Part shown: positions 29,936-42,049 of the stretch, piece by piece | Layout of the letters: every line of letters starts with the position of its first letter | Numbering within the stretch: the stretch's first letter is position 1 | Assembly: GCA_016209985.1 (NCBI GenBank) | Contig: JACQVB010000009.1 | Span: 1 to 49,460, forward strand | Direction of reading: 5' to 3' | Origin: Gemmatimonadota bacterium | Lineage (GTDB): Bacteria; Gemmatimonadota; Gemmatimonadetes; Gemmatimonadales; GWC2-71-9 | DNA length: 49,460 bases | Program-made: the position numbers and the translations under genes | The notes under the pieces: generated by a model | The model's database searches: none | Seen by the model: only the letters and a program-made list of their open reading frames with translations | What the model was told of the DNA's origin: nothing

Positions 29936-29979
29936 TGGTAGCTTCTCGCTCCAGCAAGGCTAGGTATGAGGGGGTGGGG

Positions 29980-30855
29980 ATGCCACGCTCGATGACGGGT
30001 TTTGGTTCAGCGGATGGGACCGTATTGGGCGGCCGACTCCAGGTTGAGATTCGGACCGTCAATCACCGGCACTTCAACGCCCAACTCAAGGTTCCCGCCA
30101 ATCTTCAGCACCTCGAGCTGGAGCTCCGCGACGTACTCCGGCGCCGGCTGGAGCGCGGCCACATCGTTCTGGCGGCGCGCTGGCTGACCGAGCCGCAGCG
30201 CCCGCCCCAGGTCCGGGTGAATCTGGAGCGGGCCCGTGAGGTCATCGGCGTCCTGCGCGAGCTCAAGACGGCGCTGGCGCTCCCCGGCGATATCGATCTC
30301 GGTTTCGTAGCCCGGATCCCCGACGTGCTCGCCTTTTCCGAAGAGCCTGCCGTGGCGGCGGGTCTCCCCGAGGTGACGCCCGTCGTGGAAGCGGCCCTCG
30401 ATGAGGTTCTGAAAATGCGGGAGCGAGAGGGAGCGGCACTTGCGGCGGAGCTCAGTCGCCGTATCGCCTTGATCGCGGCGCACGCCACCCGGGTGGGGAC
30501 CCGTGCCCCCGAGCGCCTCGTTGCGGAGCGAGACCGCTTGCGCCGCAGCGTCTCGGAATTACTCGACGGCCGGTCGCTGGATGATGCCCGGCTGGCGCAG
30601 GAGATCGCGTTGATCGCCGAGCGCCTGGACATCACCGAGGAGTTGATGCGGCTGGAAACGCACCTCGAAGCCTGCCTCGCTGCGCTCGCGACACCGGCGG
30701 CGGTCGGCCGGCAGCTCGGATTTCTCGGTCAGGAAATGCTGCGGGAGATCAATACCATCGGCTCCAAGGCCAACGACGCCCCTATCGCCCAGGCCGTTAT
30801 CGAGATGAAGGGCGAGCTCGAGCGGTTTCGCGAACAGGTCGAGAACGTCGAGTGA
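29980..30855 (+). CDS. yicC: YicC family endoribonuclease-like protein
   Basis: MPRSMTGFGSADGTVLGGRLQVEIRTVNHRHFNAQLKVP...LGQEMLREINTIGSKANDAPIAQAVIEMKGELERFREQVENVE. Confidence 0.95.
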   Translation: MPRSMTGFGSADGTVLGGRLQVEIRTVNHRHFNAQLKVPANLQHLELELRDVLRRRLERGHIVLAARWLTEPQRPPQVRVNLERAREVIGVLRELKTALALPGDIDLGFVARIPDVLAFSEEPAVAAGLPEVTPVVEAALDEVLKMREREGAALAAELSRRIALIAAHATRVGTRAPERLVAERDRLRRSVSELLDGRSLDDARLAQEIALIAERLDITEELMRLETHLEACLAALATPAAVGRQLGFLGQEMLREINTIGSKANDAPIAQAVIEMKGELERFREQVENVE

Positions 30856-31511
30856 AACCCTTTCTGCTGATTCTCTCCGCGCCGACCGGAGCTGGAAAGA
30901 CCACGATCGCCCGCGCGCTCGAAGGCGCGCGGGTAGAGACCGTCGGGTTTAGCGTCTCGGCCACCACCCGGCCGCCGCGCGCCACCGAGCGGGACGGGGT
31001 CGACTATCTCTTTCTTGCCCCGGAGGAGTTTGAGCGCCGCCGAGCGGCGAATGAATTCCTCGAATGGGCGGAATATGGCGGCCACCGCTATGGCACCCTT
31101 TCGGCGGAAGTCGACCGGATTCTTGCAACCGGCAGGCACGTTCTGCTGGACATCGATGTGCAGGGTGCTCGAAAGATTCGGGAGCGCCGGGATGACGCCG
31201 TAATGGTCTTCATCCTGCCTCCCAGTGTCGACGCACTGCTCGAGCGGCTCCGCGATCGTGGCACCGATGCCGCCGCGGACCTCCGCCGGCGTTTGGAACG
31301 CGCGGTTCACGAGCTGGAAGCCATCGGGGACTACGACTACATCGTGGTCAATGAGGAGCGGAATCTGGCGATCCAGGAAGTGGCCGCGATCCTCGACGCC
31401 GAGAGCGTGCGCCGGGAACGCCGGGACGACATGGTCGAGGAGGCTCGGAGCCTGGGCGAGGCTCTCCGGAAAGTGGCCGCGAGCATGCCCGTTTCGGGCG
31501 GCGGTAGTTAG
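30852..31511 (+). CDS. gmk: Guanylate kinase
   Basis: LLILSAPTGAGKTTIARALEG...FSVSATTRPPRATERDGVDYLFL. Confidence 0.95.
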   Translation: MKPFLLILSAPTGAGKTTIARALEGARVETVGFSVSATTRPPRATERDGVDYLFLAPEEFERRRAANEFLEWAEYGGHRYGTLSAEVDRILATGRHVLLDIDVQGARKIRERRDDAVMVFILPPSVDALLERLRDRGTDAAADLRRRLERAVHELEAIGDYDYIVVNEERNLAIQEVAAILDAESVRRERRDDMVEEARSLGEALRKVAASMPVSGGGS

Positions 31512-31567
31512 ATTATACCGCCCGCCAGCAGGCCGGGCGAACCAGCATCAGCGGAGACATACCAGGC

Positions 31568-31780
31568 ATGCGGATCTTCACCCCCCCAGAATTGGCCAAG
31601 CGCGCCGGCAACAAGTACCTCTCGGTACTGGTCGCGGCGAAATTCGCGCGCTATGTCAACGACTTTCCCCAAGACCGGTCGATCGACCGGGCCAAGAAGC
31701 TCACCACCATGGCGCTCGAGGAATTGAGCGCCGGCCGGCTGACCTACCGGCTCGTCCGCCGGCGCCGGCAAGAGACGTGA
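31568..31780 (+). CDS. rpoZ: DNA-directed RNA polymerase omega subunit
   Basis: Small ORF between gmk and coaBC; GNKYLSVLVAAKFARYVNDFPQDRSIDRAKKLTTMALEELSAGRLTYRLV. Confidence 0.85.
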   Translation: MRIFTPPELAKRAGNKYLSVLVAAKFARYVNDFPQDRSIDRAKKLTTMALEELSAGRLTYRLVRRRRQET

Positions 31781-32970
31781 TCCTCGCCGGCCGGCGCGTC
31801 GTTCTCGGCGTGTCGGGCGGAATCGCCTGCTACAAGTCCTGCACGATCGCCCGCCGGCTGACGGAAGCGGGCGCGGCGGTGGACGTGATTCTCACACACT
31901 CCGCCGCCGAATTCGTTCGCGGCCCCACCTTCGAGGCCCTGACCGGACGGCCGGTCCTCCAGTCGCTGTGGGAACCCGGCCGGGCGCTGGACCATATCCA
32001 TTTGGCGCGGGACGCCGAGCTCGTAGCCGTCGCGCCCGCCACCGCCAACCTGCTGGCCCGCGCCGCCCAGGGCCTCGCCGACGACTTCCTCACCACGGTG
32101 CTGCTGGCCCGTACCGGCCCGGTCTTGATCGCGCCGGCCATGAACGACCGCATGTTCGCTCACGACGCGACTCAGCGAAACCTGGACATGCTCCGCCATC
32201 GCGGCTGGCAGGTGGTCGGCCCGGCCATCGGCGACCTCGCCGAAGGTCCAAGCGAATTGCCTGGCCGGATGGTCGAGCCCGAAGAGATCGTCGTCCACAT
32301 CGAGCGCGCCTTGCGAGGCCCCACCAGCCGGCTCCGCGGGAAGAAAATCGTGATATCGGCAGGCCCGACCCGCGAGCCGCTCGATCCGGTGCGAGTGCTG
32401 ACGAACCGCTCGACCGGCCGCATGGGCTACGCGCTCGCGGAAGCGGCGTTTGCTCGCGGCGCGGACGTGTTGCTGGTGAGCGGCCCCACCAGCCTGCGTC
32501 CGCCGGCCGGGATCACCGTGATTCCGGTGAGCTCCACCGAAGACCTGTGTAATATCATCGCCCAGCATATTCCGTCGGCCGACGCCCTGATCATGGCTGC
32601 GGCGCCTTCGGATTTCCGCATAGACCAGCCCGCCGGCGGGAAGCGCCCTCGGATCAATGGTTCGCTTACCCTGACTCTGGAGCCGACGGTGGACGTTCTG
32701 GGCGCGACGCTCTCGCGGCGGCCGGCCAAGATCGTCTGCGTTGGATTCGCCCTGGAGACCGGTGGTGACGTGACTCGGGCGAGAGAGAAGCTGCGGGCAA
32801 AACGCTTAGACCTGATCGTTCTCAACGATGCCATGGAACCCGGAGCGGGCTTCGAGGTTGATACCAACCGCGTGACCCTGGTGACCGCAACCGATGCGGT
32901 GCCCCTCCCGCTCATGTCGAAGCGGGCGGTCGCAGAACAGATCCTCGACCGCATCGAACCGCTCACGTGA
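31777..32970 (+). CDS. coaBC: Bifunctional phosphopantothenoylcysteine decarboxylase / phosphopantothenate-cysteine ligase
   Basis: VILAGRRVVLGVSGGIACYKSCTIARRL...APAMNDRMF...KIVISAGPTREPLDPVRVLTNRSTGRMGYALAEAA; GTG start. Confidence 0.95.
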   Translation: MILAGRRVVLGVSGGIACYKSCTIARRLTEAGAAVDVILTHSAAEFVRGPTFEALTGRPVLQSLWEPGRALDHIHLARDAELVAVAPATANLLARAAQGLADDFLTTVLLARTGPVLIAPAMNDRMFAHDATQRNLDMLRHRGWQVVGPAIGDLAEGPSELPGRMVEPEEIVVHIERALRGPTSRLRGKKIVISAGPTREPLDPVRVLTNRSTGRMGYALAEAAFARGADVLLVSGPTSLRPPAGITVIPVSSTEDLCNIIAQHIPSADALIMAAAPSDFRIDQPAGGKRPRINGSLTLTLEPTVDVLGATLSRRPAKIVCVGFALETGGDVTRAREKLRAKRLDLIVLNDAMEPGAGFEVDTNRVTLVTATDAVPLPLMSKRAVAEQILDRIEPLT

Positions 32971-33773
32971 GCGATCCGAGCCGACTATTGGCGGAATACG
33001 CCCGCCAGCGAGCCGAGATGGGAGAGGGAACGGTGGTGCTCGGCACCCCCCAGACGGTGTCCGGGCCGAAGCCCGAGCAATCCGTACCGGAGCAGCGCGC
33101 CGTGCCGCAAGCCGTCCAGAAGGCAAGTCCCAAGTGGTTGAAAGGTGCCCCGTCCATTCCCTCTCAGGGCATCGTGATCCCCGCGCCTCCCAAGGATCTC
33201 TTCACCAGCGATCCGCTATCCGCGCTTGGTCTTGGACAGATCGCCGAGCGCATCGGCCAGTGCCGCGCTTGTAGTCTATGCGATGGGCGCCAGAAGACCG
33301 TTCCCGGTGAAGGGGCAGCCGACGCCAGGCTCGTCGTGGTGGGAGAGGGACCGGGCGCTACCGAGGATGAGACCGGCCGGCCGTTCGTCGGGCGGGCAGG
33401 GGAGCTGCTCACCGAAATCCTCTTGGCCATCGATCTTCCCCGCGAGCGGGTGTTCATCTGCAACGTTGTCAAGTGCCGCCCGCCCGCCAATCGCAAACCG
33501 CTGCCTGCCGAGATCGCGGCTTGTGTTCCGTATCTGTATCGTCAACTTGAAGTCGTTCGGCCGGCGGTTATCCTAGCGATGGGCGGTACCGCCGCCGAAA
33601 CGCTCCTCAATACGAAACAGCCGCTCTCGCAGCTGCGCGAACATGTCCATGAGTTCCGGGGGATACCCGTGGTCGTGACCTATCACCCCGCCGCCCTCCT
33701 TCGCAACCCGCACTGGAAGAAGCCGACCTGGGATGACGTCCGTATCGCCCGTCGAATCCTCGACGCTCGCTGA
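32967..33773 (+). CDS. Uracil-DNA glycosylase, family 4-like (Fe-S)
   Basis: CRACSLCDGRQKTVPGEGAADARLVVVGEGPGATEDETGRPFVGRAGELLTEIL...KCRPPANRKPLPAEIAACVPYL...VTYHPAALLRNP. Confidence 0.92.
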   Translation: MSDPSRLLAEYARQRAEMGEGTVVLGTPQTVSGPKPEQSVPEQRAVPQAVQKASPKWLKGAPSIPSQGIVIPAPPKDLFTSDPLSALGLGQIAERIGQCRACSLCDGRQKTVPGEGAADARLVVVGEGPGATEDETGRPFVGRAGELLTEILLAIDLPRERVFICNVVKCRPPANRKPLPAEIAACVPYLYRQLEVVRPAVILAMGGTAAETLLNTKQPLSQLREHVHEFRGIPVVVTYHPAALLRNPHWKKPTWDDVRIARRILDAR

Positions 33774-35136
33774 GTCGGCGGCCGGCCGGCCGGCCCCCTG
33801 GAGCCAGGAGGCCGAGCAATCGGTGCTGGGCGCGATGATGCTCGATAACGATGCCGCGCTCAAAGGCGCCCAGCTGCTCCAAGTTGCGTCTTTCTACCAG
33901 GAGGCTCACCGGCGCGTTTTCGGCGCTATGGTCGCATTGCTAGAGCGTTCTCAGGTTGTAGACCCCGTGGTTCTCCAAGAGGAACTGCGCAAACGAGGTG
34001 ACCTCGAGGCAGCAGGAGGATTGGAGTACCTCGCGCTACTGAACGACTCAGTCCCAACCTCCGCGAACGTTGAGTACCACTGCCGGATCGTGAAGGGGAA
34101 AGCCCTTCTTCGAACGTTGATCGAGGTCGGAACTGGCATTGTGCGCTCCGCCTATGAGGCCCGTCAGGAAGTCGGAGATCTCATTGATGAAGCAGAGCAC
34201 AGGATCTTCGAGGTGTCTCAGCAGCGTGGAACCCAAGAAGCGGTACGGATTAAGGAGCTTATGTGGGAAACGGTGGAGCGCATAGAAGCGCGCCATCGAG
34301 GCGACGAAAAGGCACATGGAGTTAAATCGGGATTCATAGATTTGGACAAGATGACAGACGGTTTTCAGAAGAGCGACTTGGTGGTCGTCGCTGCGCGCCC
34401 TTCGATGGGAAAGACGGCGTTCTGCCTGAACGTAGCGGCGCATGCAGCGGTATACAACAAACTGCCCGTCGTCATTTTTTCATTGGAAATGTCTCGAGAA
34501 CAACTGGTGGAAAGACTGCTCGCTTCCGAGGCTCTTATTGATCTGGGTCGTTTGAGAACGGGAAAACTGCGCGACGAAGACTTTCCAAAACTATCTCGTG
34601 CTGCGGGACAGATCGGGTCCGCGGCCATCTGGATAGACGACACGCCTGCGATGAACCTCTTGGAGCTTCGCTCGAAAGCCCGTCGCCTCAAATCAGAACA
34701 CGACGTGGCCCTTTTCGTAATCGACTATTTGCAGCTTCTTAACGCACCACGCGAATCCGAGAACAGGCAAGCGGAGATCAGCTTCATTTCTCGATCGTTG
34801 AAGAGCTTGGCACGCGAACTCAGAACCCCTGTCGTGACTCTATCACAGCTGTCCAGGGGCCCAGAGCAGCGCGGAGGGGACCGCCGGCCTATGCTGTCGG
34901 ACTTGCGCGATTCTGGCGCGATCGAACAAGACGCGGATGTGGTGCTTTTCATTTACCGCCCCGAGAAATACCCGGACATCATCGAAAAGAGTCCTGAAAA
35001 GAAAGGGATCGCCGAGGTTCATGTGGCAAAACACCGGAACGGTCCCACCGGTACGGTCACGCTGACGTTTCACGAGAGCTTTACGCGGTTCGACAATCAC
35101 GAAAGGCGCGAGGCCGAGGACTTCGGTGGCACCTAA
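33733..35136 (+). CDS. dnaB: Replicative DNA helicase
   Basis: PAPWSQEAEQSVLGAMMLDNDA...LVVVAARPSMGKTAFCLNVA...VIFSLEMSREQLVERLL...VVTLSQLSRGPEQR. Confidence 0.97.
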   Translation: MTSVSPVESSTLAESAAGRPAPWSQEAEQSVLGAMMLDNDAALKGAQLLQVASFYQEAHRRVFGAMVALLERSQVVDPVVLQEELRKRGDLEAAGGLEYLALLNDSVPTSANVEYHCRIVKGKALLRTLIEVGTGIVRSAYEARQEVGDLIDEAEHRIFEVSQQRGTQEAVRIKELMWETVERIEARHRGDEKAHGVKSGFIDLDKMTDGFQKSDLVVVAARPSMGKTAFCLNVAAHAAVYNKLPVVIFSLEMSREQLVERLLASEALIDLGRLRTGKLRDEDFPKLSRAAGQIGSAAIWIDDTPAMNLLELRSKARRLKSEHDVALFVIDYLQLLNAPRESENRQAEISFISRSLKSLARELRTPVVTLSQLSRGPEQRGGDRRPMLSDLRDSGAIEQDADVVLFIYRPEKYPDIIEKSPEKKGIAEVHVAKHRNGPTGTVTLTFHESFTRFDNHERREAEDFGGT

Positions 35137-36490
35137 GCATCACTCCGTCTATCGATGCACCGACTGCGGCATAGAACAGCCGAAGTGGGCGGGGCGCTGT
35201 GATGCCTGCGGTGCATGGAATACGCTGGTGGAAGAAGCGGCCGGGCGGCCAGGCGCTCGCGCGGCTGGACGGTCCCGCCCGGACCTGACCATCGGTCCGC
35301 CGGTCCGTCTGTCCACCGTGGGTGGAGGTGGGGAGCCGGGCCGGTGGAAGACCGGGCTCGCCGAATTCGACTTTGTCCTGGGCGGCGGAATTGTGCCCGG
35401 CTCTCTGGTTCTGGTCGGTGGAGAACCCGGCATCGGCAAATCGACCTTGCTGCTGCAATGCGCGGCGAGGCTGGAGCAGGCCGGGATCCGGACCCTCTAT
35501 GCCGCGGGTGAGGAATCGGCGGAGCAGGTCAAGCTCCGGGCCGATCGGCTCGAGGAAGACGCTGGGCCGGTCCATATCCTCCCGGAGGTGCGGCTGGACG
35601 GCATCATCGGACACGCCGCGGCGCTGGGAGCCCGGGTCATAATCGTCGACTCCATTCAGACGACCTACACCGACGATCTCGAAGGAGCGCCCGGCAACGT
35701 CGGCCAGGTGCGCGAGTGCGCCGGCAGGCTGATGCGCTTTTCCAAAGAGACCGGCGTAGCGACACTGCTGGTGGGCCACGTGACTCGTACCGGTGGGATC
35801 GCCGGTCCCAAGACGCTCGAGCATATCGTCGATACGGTGGTGTATTTCGAGGGCGAGTCCAGCAGCGAGTTCCGCGTCCTCCGGGCCGTCAAGAATCGCT
35901 TCGGCTCGGTGGACGAGGTCGGCATTTTCGAGATGACCGGCGCGGGCCTCCGGCCGGTTGCCAACCCCTCCGCGGCTTTTCTGGCCGGGCGCGACGGCGC
36001 GACCACCGGGTCGGCGGTCACCGCCCTCATGGAAGGAAGTCGCCCTGTCCTGGTGGAAATCCAGGCACTCGCCGCGCGCGCCGGGTTTGGAACTCCCCAA
36101 CGGGTGGCGACCGGCCTGGACCACAAACGACTGGCCGTCTTGCTGGCCGTACTCGAGCGGCGGGCCAGCCTTCCGTTTCACGATCTCGACGTATTCGTGA
36201 ACGTGACGGGCGGCGTGCGGCTGATCGAGCCGGCTTCGGATCTGGCAGTGGTCGCCGCATTGTGCTCGAGCCTGCACGACCGTTCGCTACCCGCCGACAC
36301 CGTCTTCCTCGGCGAAGTGGGCTTGGGTGGGGAAATCCGGCCGGTGGCCGGCGCCGATCGCCGGCTGGCGGAAGCCGCCCGGCTCGGGTTCCGTAACGCC
36401 TTCGTGCCCGGCCGATTGAGAACCGCGGTGCCGATCTCCACCACACCAGTCTCTCATGTCGCCGAACTCGTCCGCCGCCTCGCCGCTTGA
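35126..36490 (+). CDS. radA: DNA repair protein RadA
   Basis: YRCTDCGIEQPKWAGRCDACGAWNTLVEE..., Walker A GGEPGIGKSTLLLQ, KNRFGSVDEVGIFEM. Confidence 0.96.
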   Translation: MAPKHHSVYRCTDCGIEQPKWAGRCDACGAWNTLVEEAAGRPGARAAGRSRPDLTIGPPVRLSTVGGGGEPGRWKTGLAEFDFVLGGGIVPGSLVLVGGEPGIGKSTLLLQCAARLEQAGIRTLYAAGEESAEQVKLRADRLEEDAGPVHILPEVRLDGIIGHAAALGARVIIVDSIQTTYTDDLEGAPGNVGQVRECAGRLMRFSKETGVATLLVGHVTRTGGIAGPKTLEHIVDTVVYFEGESSSEFRVLRAVKNRFGSVDEVGIFEMTGAGLRPVANPSAAFLAGRDGATTGSAVTALMEGSRPVLVEIQALAARAGFGTPQRVATGLDHKRLAVLLAVLERRASLPFHDLDVFVNVTGGVRLIEPASDLAVVAALCSSLHDRSLPADTVFLGEVGLGGEIRPVAGADRRLAEAARLGFRNAFVPGRLRTAVPISTTPVSHVAELVRRLAA

Positions 36491-37172
36491 TGTAGGGGTC
36501 ATCGTGCCGGCTGCTGGACGAGGCGAGCGGGCCGGCGCCGGAGAGCTCAAGCAATTCCGCACGATCGCCGGTATTCCGATGCTGCTGCGTGCCATCCGTC
36601 CGTTCGCTTCCCACCCGCGGGTCTGCGAAATCGCCGTGGCGTTGCCGGCGGAGTGCTTCGAAAGCCCGCCGTCCTGGCTGGCAGAGGTGGCCGGCGGGCG
36701 ACTGCACCTGGTACGGGGTGGACTGACCCGCGCGGAGTCCGTGTTGGAGGGATTACGATCCCTCACTCCCACCATTGAAGTGGTACTCATTCACGATGCA
36801 GCGCGACCCTTTGTGACGTCGGACGTGATTACCGCGGTCATCGATCGGGTCACTTCTGGCGTATCGGCGGTCGCGGCGGTGCCGCTCGGCGACACGCTGA
36901 AACGCGCGGAGGCTCACGGCACCCGTATCTCGGAGACTGTCCCCCGACGGGGCCTCTGGCGCGCGCAAACCCCACAAGGGTTCCCGCGCACCGTTCTGGA
37001 ACAGGCCTATCGGGCGTGGCTCGCGAAGGGCAACAGGCTGGACGCGACCGACGATGCGACGCTGGTGGAGGCGGCGGGATTTCCGGTGGACCTGGTGCCG
37101 GACCGGACCACCAACCTCAAGGTCACCACCGCGGACGATTTCCTGGTGGCAGAAGCGCTTGCCGCGCGATGA
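36456..37172 (+). CDS. ispD: 2-C-methyl-D-erythritol 4-phosphate cytidylyltransferase
   Basis: VGVIVPAAGRGERAGAGELKQFRTIAGIPMLLRAIRPF...VVLIHDAARPFVTSDVI. Confidence 0.93.
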   Translation: MSPNSSAASPLDVGVIVPAAGRGERAGAGELKQFRTIAGIPMLLRAIRPFASHPRVCEIAVALPAECFESPPSWLAEVAGGRLHLVRGGLTRAESVLEGLRSLTPTIEVVLIHDAARPFVTSDVITAVIDRVTSGVSAVAAVPLGDTLKRAEAHGTRISETVPRRGLWRAQTPQGFPRTVLEQAYRAWLAKGNRLDATDDATLVEAAGFPVDLVPDRTTNLKVTTADDFLVAEALAAR

Positions 37173-37822
37173 CCATCCTGCCGTTCGGCTCGGCCGCCCA
37201 AGTGGCCGCAGCCATTCCGCCCACCCGCGAGCATCTGATCGGCGGCGGCCTGATCGCCTACCCCACGGAGACGGTCTATGGACTCGGCTCCCGCCCGACG
37301 GCACCGGACGTGACCCGACTGGCCGCATTGAAGGGGAGAAGCGGCCAGAAACCATTTCTGTTGCTCGTGTCGGGACGCACCATGGCTGAGTCCTACGGAC
37401 TCTCGTTCAGCCCGGCGGCCAACGCGCTGGCGGAAGCATTCTGGCCGGGTCCGCTCACCTTGGTACTTCCCGGCGGAGAAGCCCGGTTGCCGGGTATTCT
37501 CCGGGGACCGGAAGGGGGGATTGCGGTGCGCCATACCTCGCATCCGGGTGTGGCCCGCCTCGTTGCCGAGCTTGGATTCGCAATCACGTCGACGTCGGCC
37601 AATCGACCTGGCAAACCCCCGGCACCCGGCGCCGCAGGGGTTCAGGAGGACTTCGCCGAGGCCGTCGCGGCCGGCACGCTGCTGGTGCTCGATGGGGGGG
37701 TCCTGGGCAATGTGCCGCCGTCCACCGTGGTCGACTGCACCAGGCCGGAGCCGCGACTGATCAGAGAGGGGGCCATTCCGAGGGCCGAGTTGCGCGGACG
37801 CGTGGGGCGCTACGCACCATGA
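37169..37822 (+). CDS. L-threonylcarbamoyladenylate synthase (Sua5/YciO/YrdC)
   Basis: LIGGGLIAYPTETVYGLGSRPTAPDVTRLAALKGRSGQKPFLLLVS...AITSTSANRPGKP. Confidence 0.94.
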   Translation: MTILPFGSAAQVAAAIPPTREHLIGGGLIAYPTETVYGLGSRPTAPDVTRLAALKGRSGQKPFLLLVSGRTMAESYGLSFSPAANALAEAFWPGPLTLVLPGGEARLPGILRGPEGGIAVRHTSHPGVARLVAELGFAITSTSANRPGKPPAPGAAGVQEDFAEAVAAGTLLVLDGGVLGNVPPSTVVDCTRPEPRLIREGAIPRAELRGRVGRYAP

Positions 37823-38298
37823 CCAAGGTTCTGTTGGTCTGCACCGGGAACATTTGCCGCAGTCCGCTGGCGGAGGCGATTCTGCTGCGGGAGTTTCACG
37901 CGCGGGACATCACCCACATCGGTGCGGTATCTGCGGGGACCGGCGCGTGGGACGGCGCTCCCGCGTCCGAAGGAGCCTACCTGATCGGCCTCGAGCACGG
38001 GTTGGATCTCTCCGGTCATCGTGCCCGCTTGCTGACCCGGGATCTGGTGCAGAACGCCGACCTCATCCTCACCATGGCGCGGCACCACCGGGCCAGAGTC
38101 CACGAGCTGGGCGGCGAGGGTCGTACCCACGTGCTCGGTGAATACGCCGGGCGAACGGGCCCCGAGGTCGAGGTCAGTGACCCATTCGGAGGCGACCTCG
38201 AGCTCTATCGAGGCACCTATGCCGAGCTGGAAGCGCTGATCCGCGCCGCGGTGGAACGGATGGTGAGCGAACTGCGTGACACGGGTAAGCGCGACTAG
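37819..38298 (+). CDS. Low-molecular-weight protein phosphatase
   Basis: MTKVLLVCTGNICRSPLAEAILL (Cx5R P-loop); VSDPFGGDLELYRGTYAELEALI. Confidence 0.93.
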   Translation: MTKVLLVCTGNICRSPLAEAILLREFHARDITHIGAVSAGTGAWDGAPASEGAYLIGLEHGLDLSGHRARLLTRDLVQNADLILTMARHHRARVHELGGEGRTHVLGEYAGRTGPEVEVSDPFGGDLELYRGTYAELEALIRAAVERMVSELRDTGKRD

Positions 38299-39091
38299 TC
38301 GCGTCCTCGCCATCCTGGGCGATCCGGTCCGGCACTCGCTCTCGCCCGCGATGCACAACGCCGCCATCACGGCGCTGGGCCTGGACGCCGTCTACGTGGG
38401 CATCCCTGCCGAAGCCGCGGCGGTTCCTCACGTGGTGCGAGCATTCGAAGCGGTGGGCATCGCCGGCAACGTTACCGTCCCTCATAAGATCACCGTTGCC
38501 CAGCTGCTGATCCGTTTGACGCCGATCGCCAAGGAGCTCGGAGCGGTGAACACGTTCTGGCCCGAGAATGGCCGGCTGGCGGGTGACAATACCGACGTCG
38601 CCGGGCTGCTCGATGCGCTCGATCGGCTCGACGCCGCCGGCCCCTGGCTGGTGGCGGGCACCGGCGGGGCCGCGCGCGCGGTAGCAGCCGCGGCGCGGAC
38701 CCGGGGGACGACACTATTCGTGGTGTCTCGCGACTCCGCGCGCGCCCGGGAGTTCGTAGCCTGGGCACGGGATCTCGGCGTCGACTGCTTCACGGACGAT
38801 GGCCGAGCGGTCGAGACGGTCATCAACGCCACCCCGTTGGGCCTGAAGGGCGAGGACGCTTTCCCCGTCCCGGAAGCGCGGGTGGCCGGCTGCCGCGTGG
38901 CGCTGGACCTGGTCTATGCCGCGGGAGAGACCCGCTGGGTACGACAGTGTCGGGCTCGCGGGATGCGCGCCGCGGACGGGCGGGTCATGCTGGTGGCGCA
39001 GGGGGCGCACGCCTTCGAGCGGTTCTTCCCGGGCACCGTTGCGCCCCGTGCGATCATGTCGGCGGCCGTGGAACGCGCCCTCTTGGCATAG
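38276..39091 (+). CDS. aroE: Shikimate dehydrogenase
   Basis: AILGDPVRHSLSPAMHNAAITALGLDAVYVGI...GNVTVPHKITV...GAVNTFW...LAGDNTDVAGLLDAL. Confidence 0.95.
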   Translation: MTRVSATSRVLAILGDPVRHSLSPAMHNAAITALGLDAVYVGIPAEAAAVPHVVRAFEAVGIAGNVTVPHKITVAQLLIRLTPIAKELGAVNTFWPENGRLAGDNTDVAGLLDALDRLDAAGPWLVAGTGGAARAVAAAARTRGTTLFVVSRDSARAREFVAWARDLGVDCFTDDGRAVETVINATPLGLKGEDAFPVPEARVAGCRVALDLVYAAGETRWVRQCRARGMRAADGRVMLVAQGAHAFERFFPGTVAPRAIMSAAVERALLA

Positions 39092-39103
39092 GACACCGGA
39101 ATC

Positions 39104-42045
<2,942 letters not shown>

Positions 42046-42049
<4 letters not shown>

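Noticed and set aside
33733-35136. Possible intein in DnaB
   Set aside because: Length (467 aa) and continuous motifs are normal; no splicing motifs or endonuclease domain.
35081-36277. 398-aa minus-strand ORF opposite radA
   Set aside because: Antisense to a clear RadA; no domain signature.
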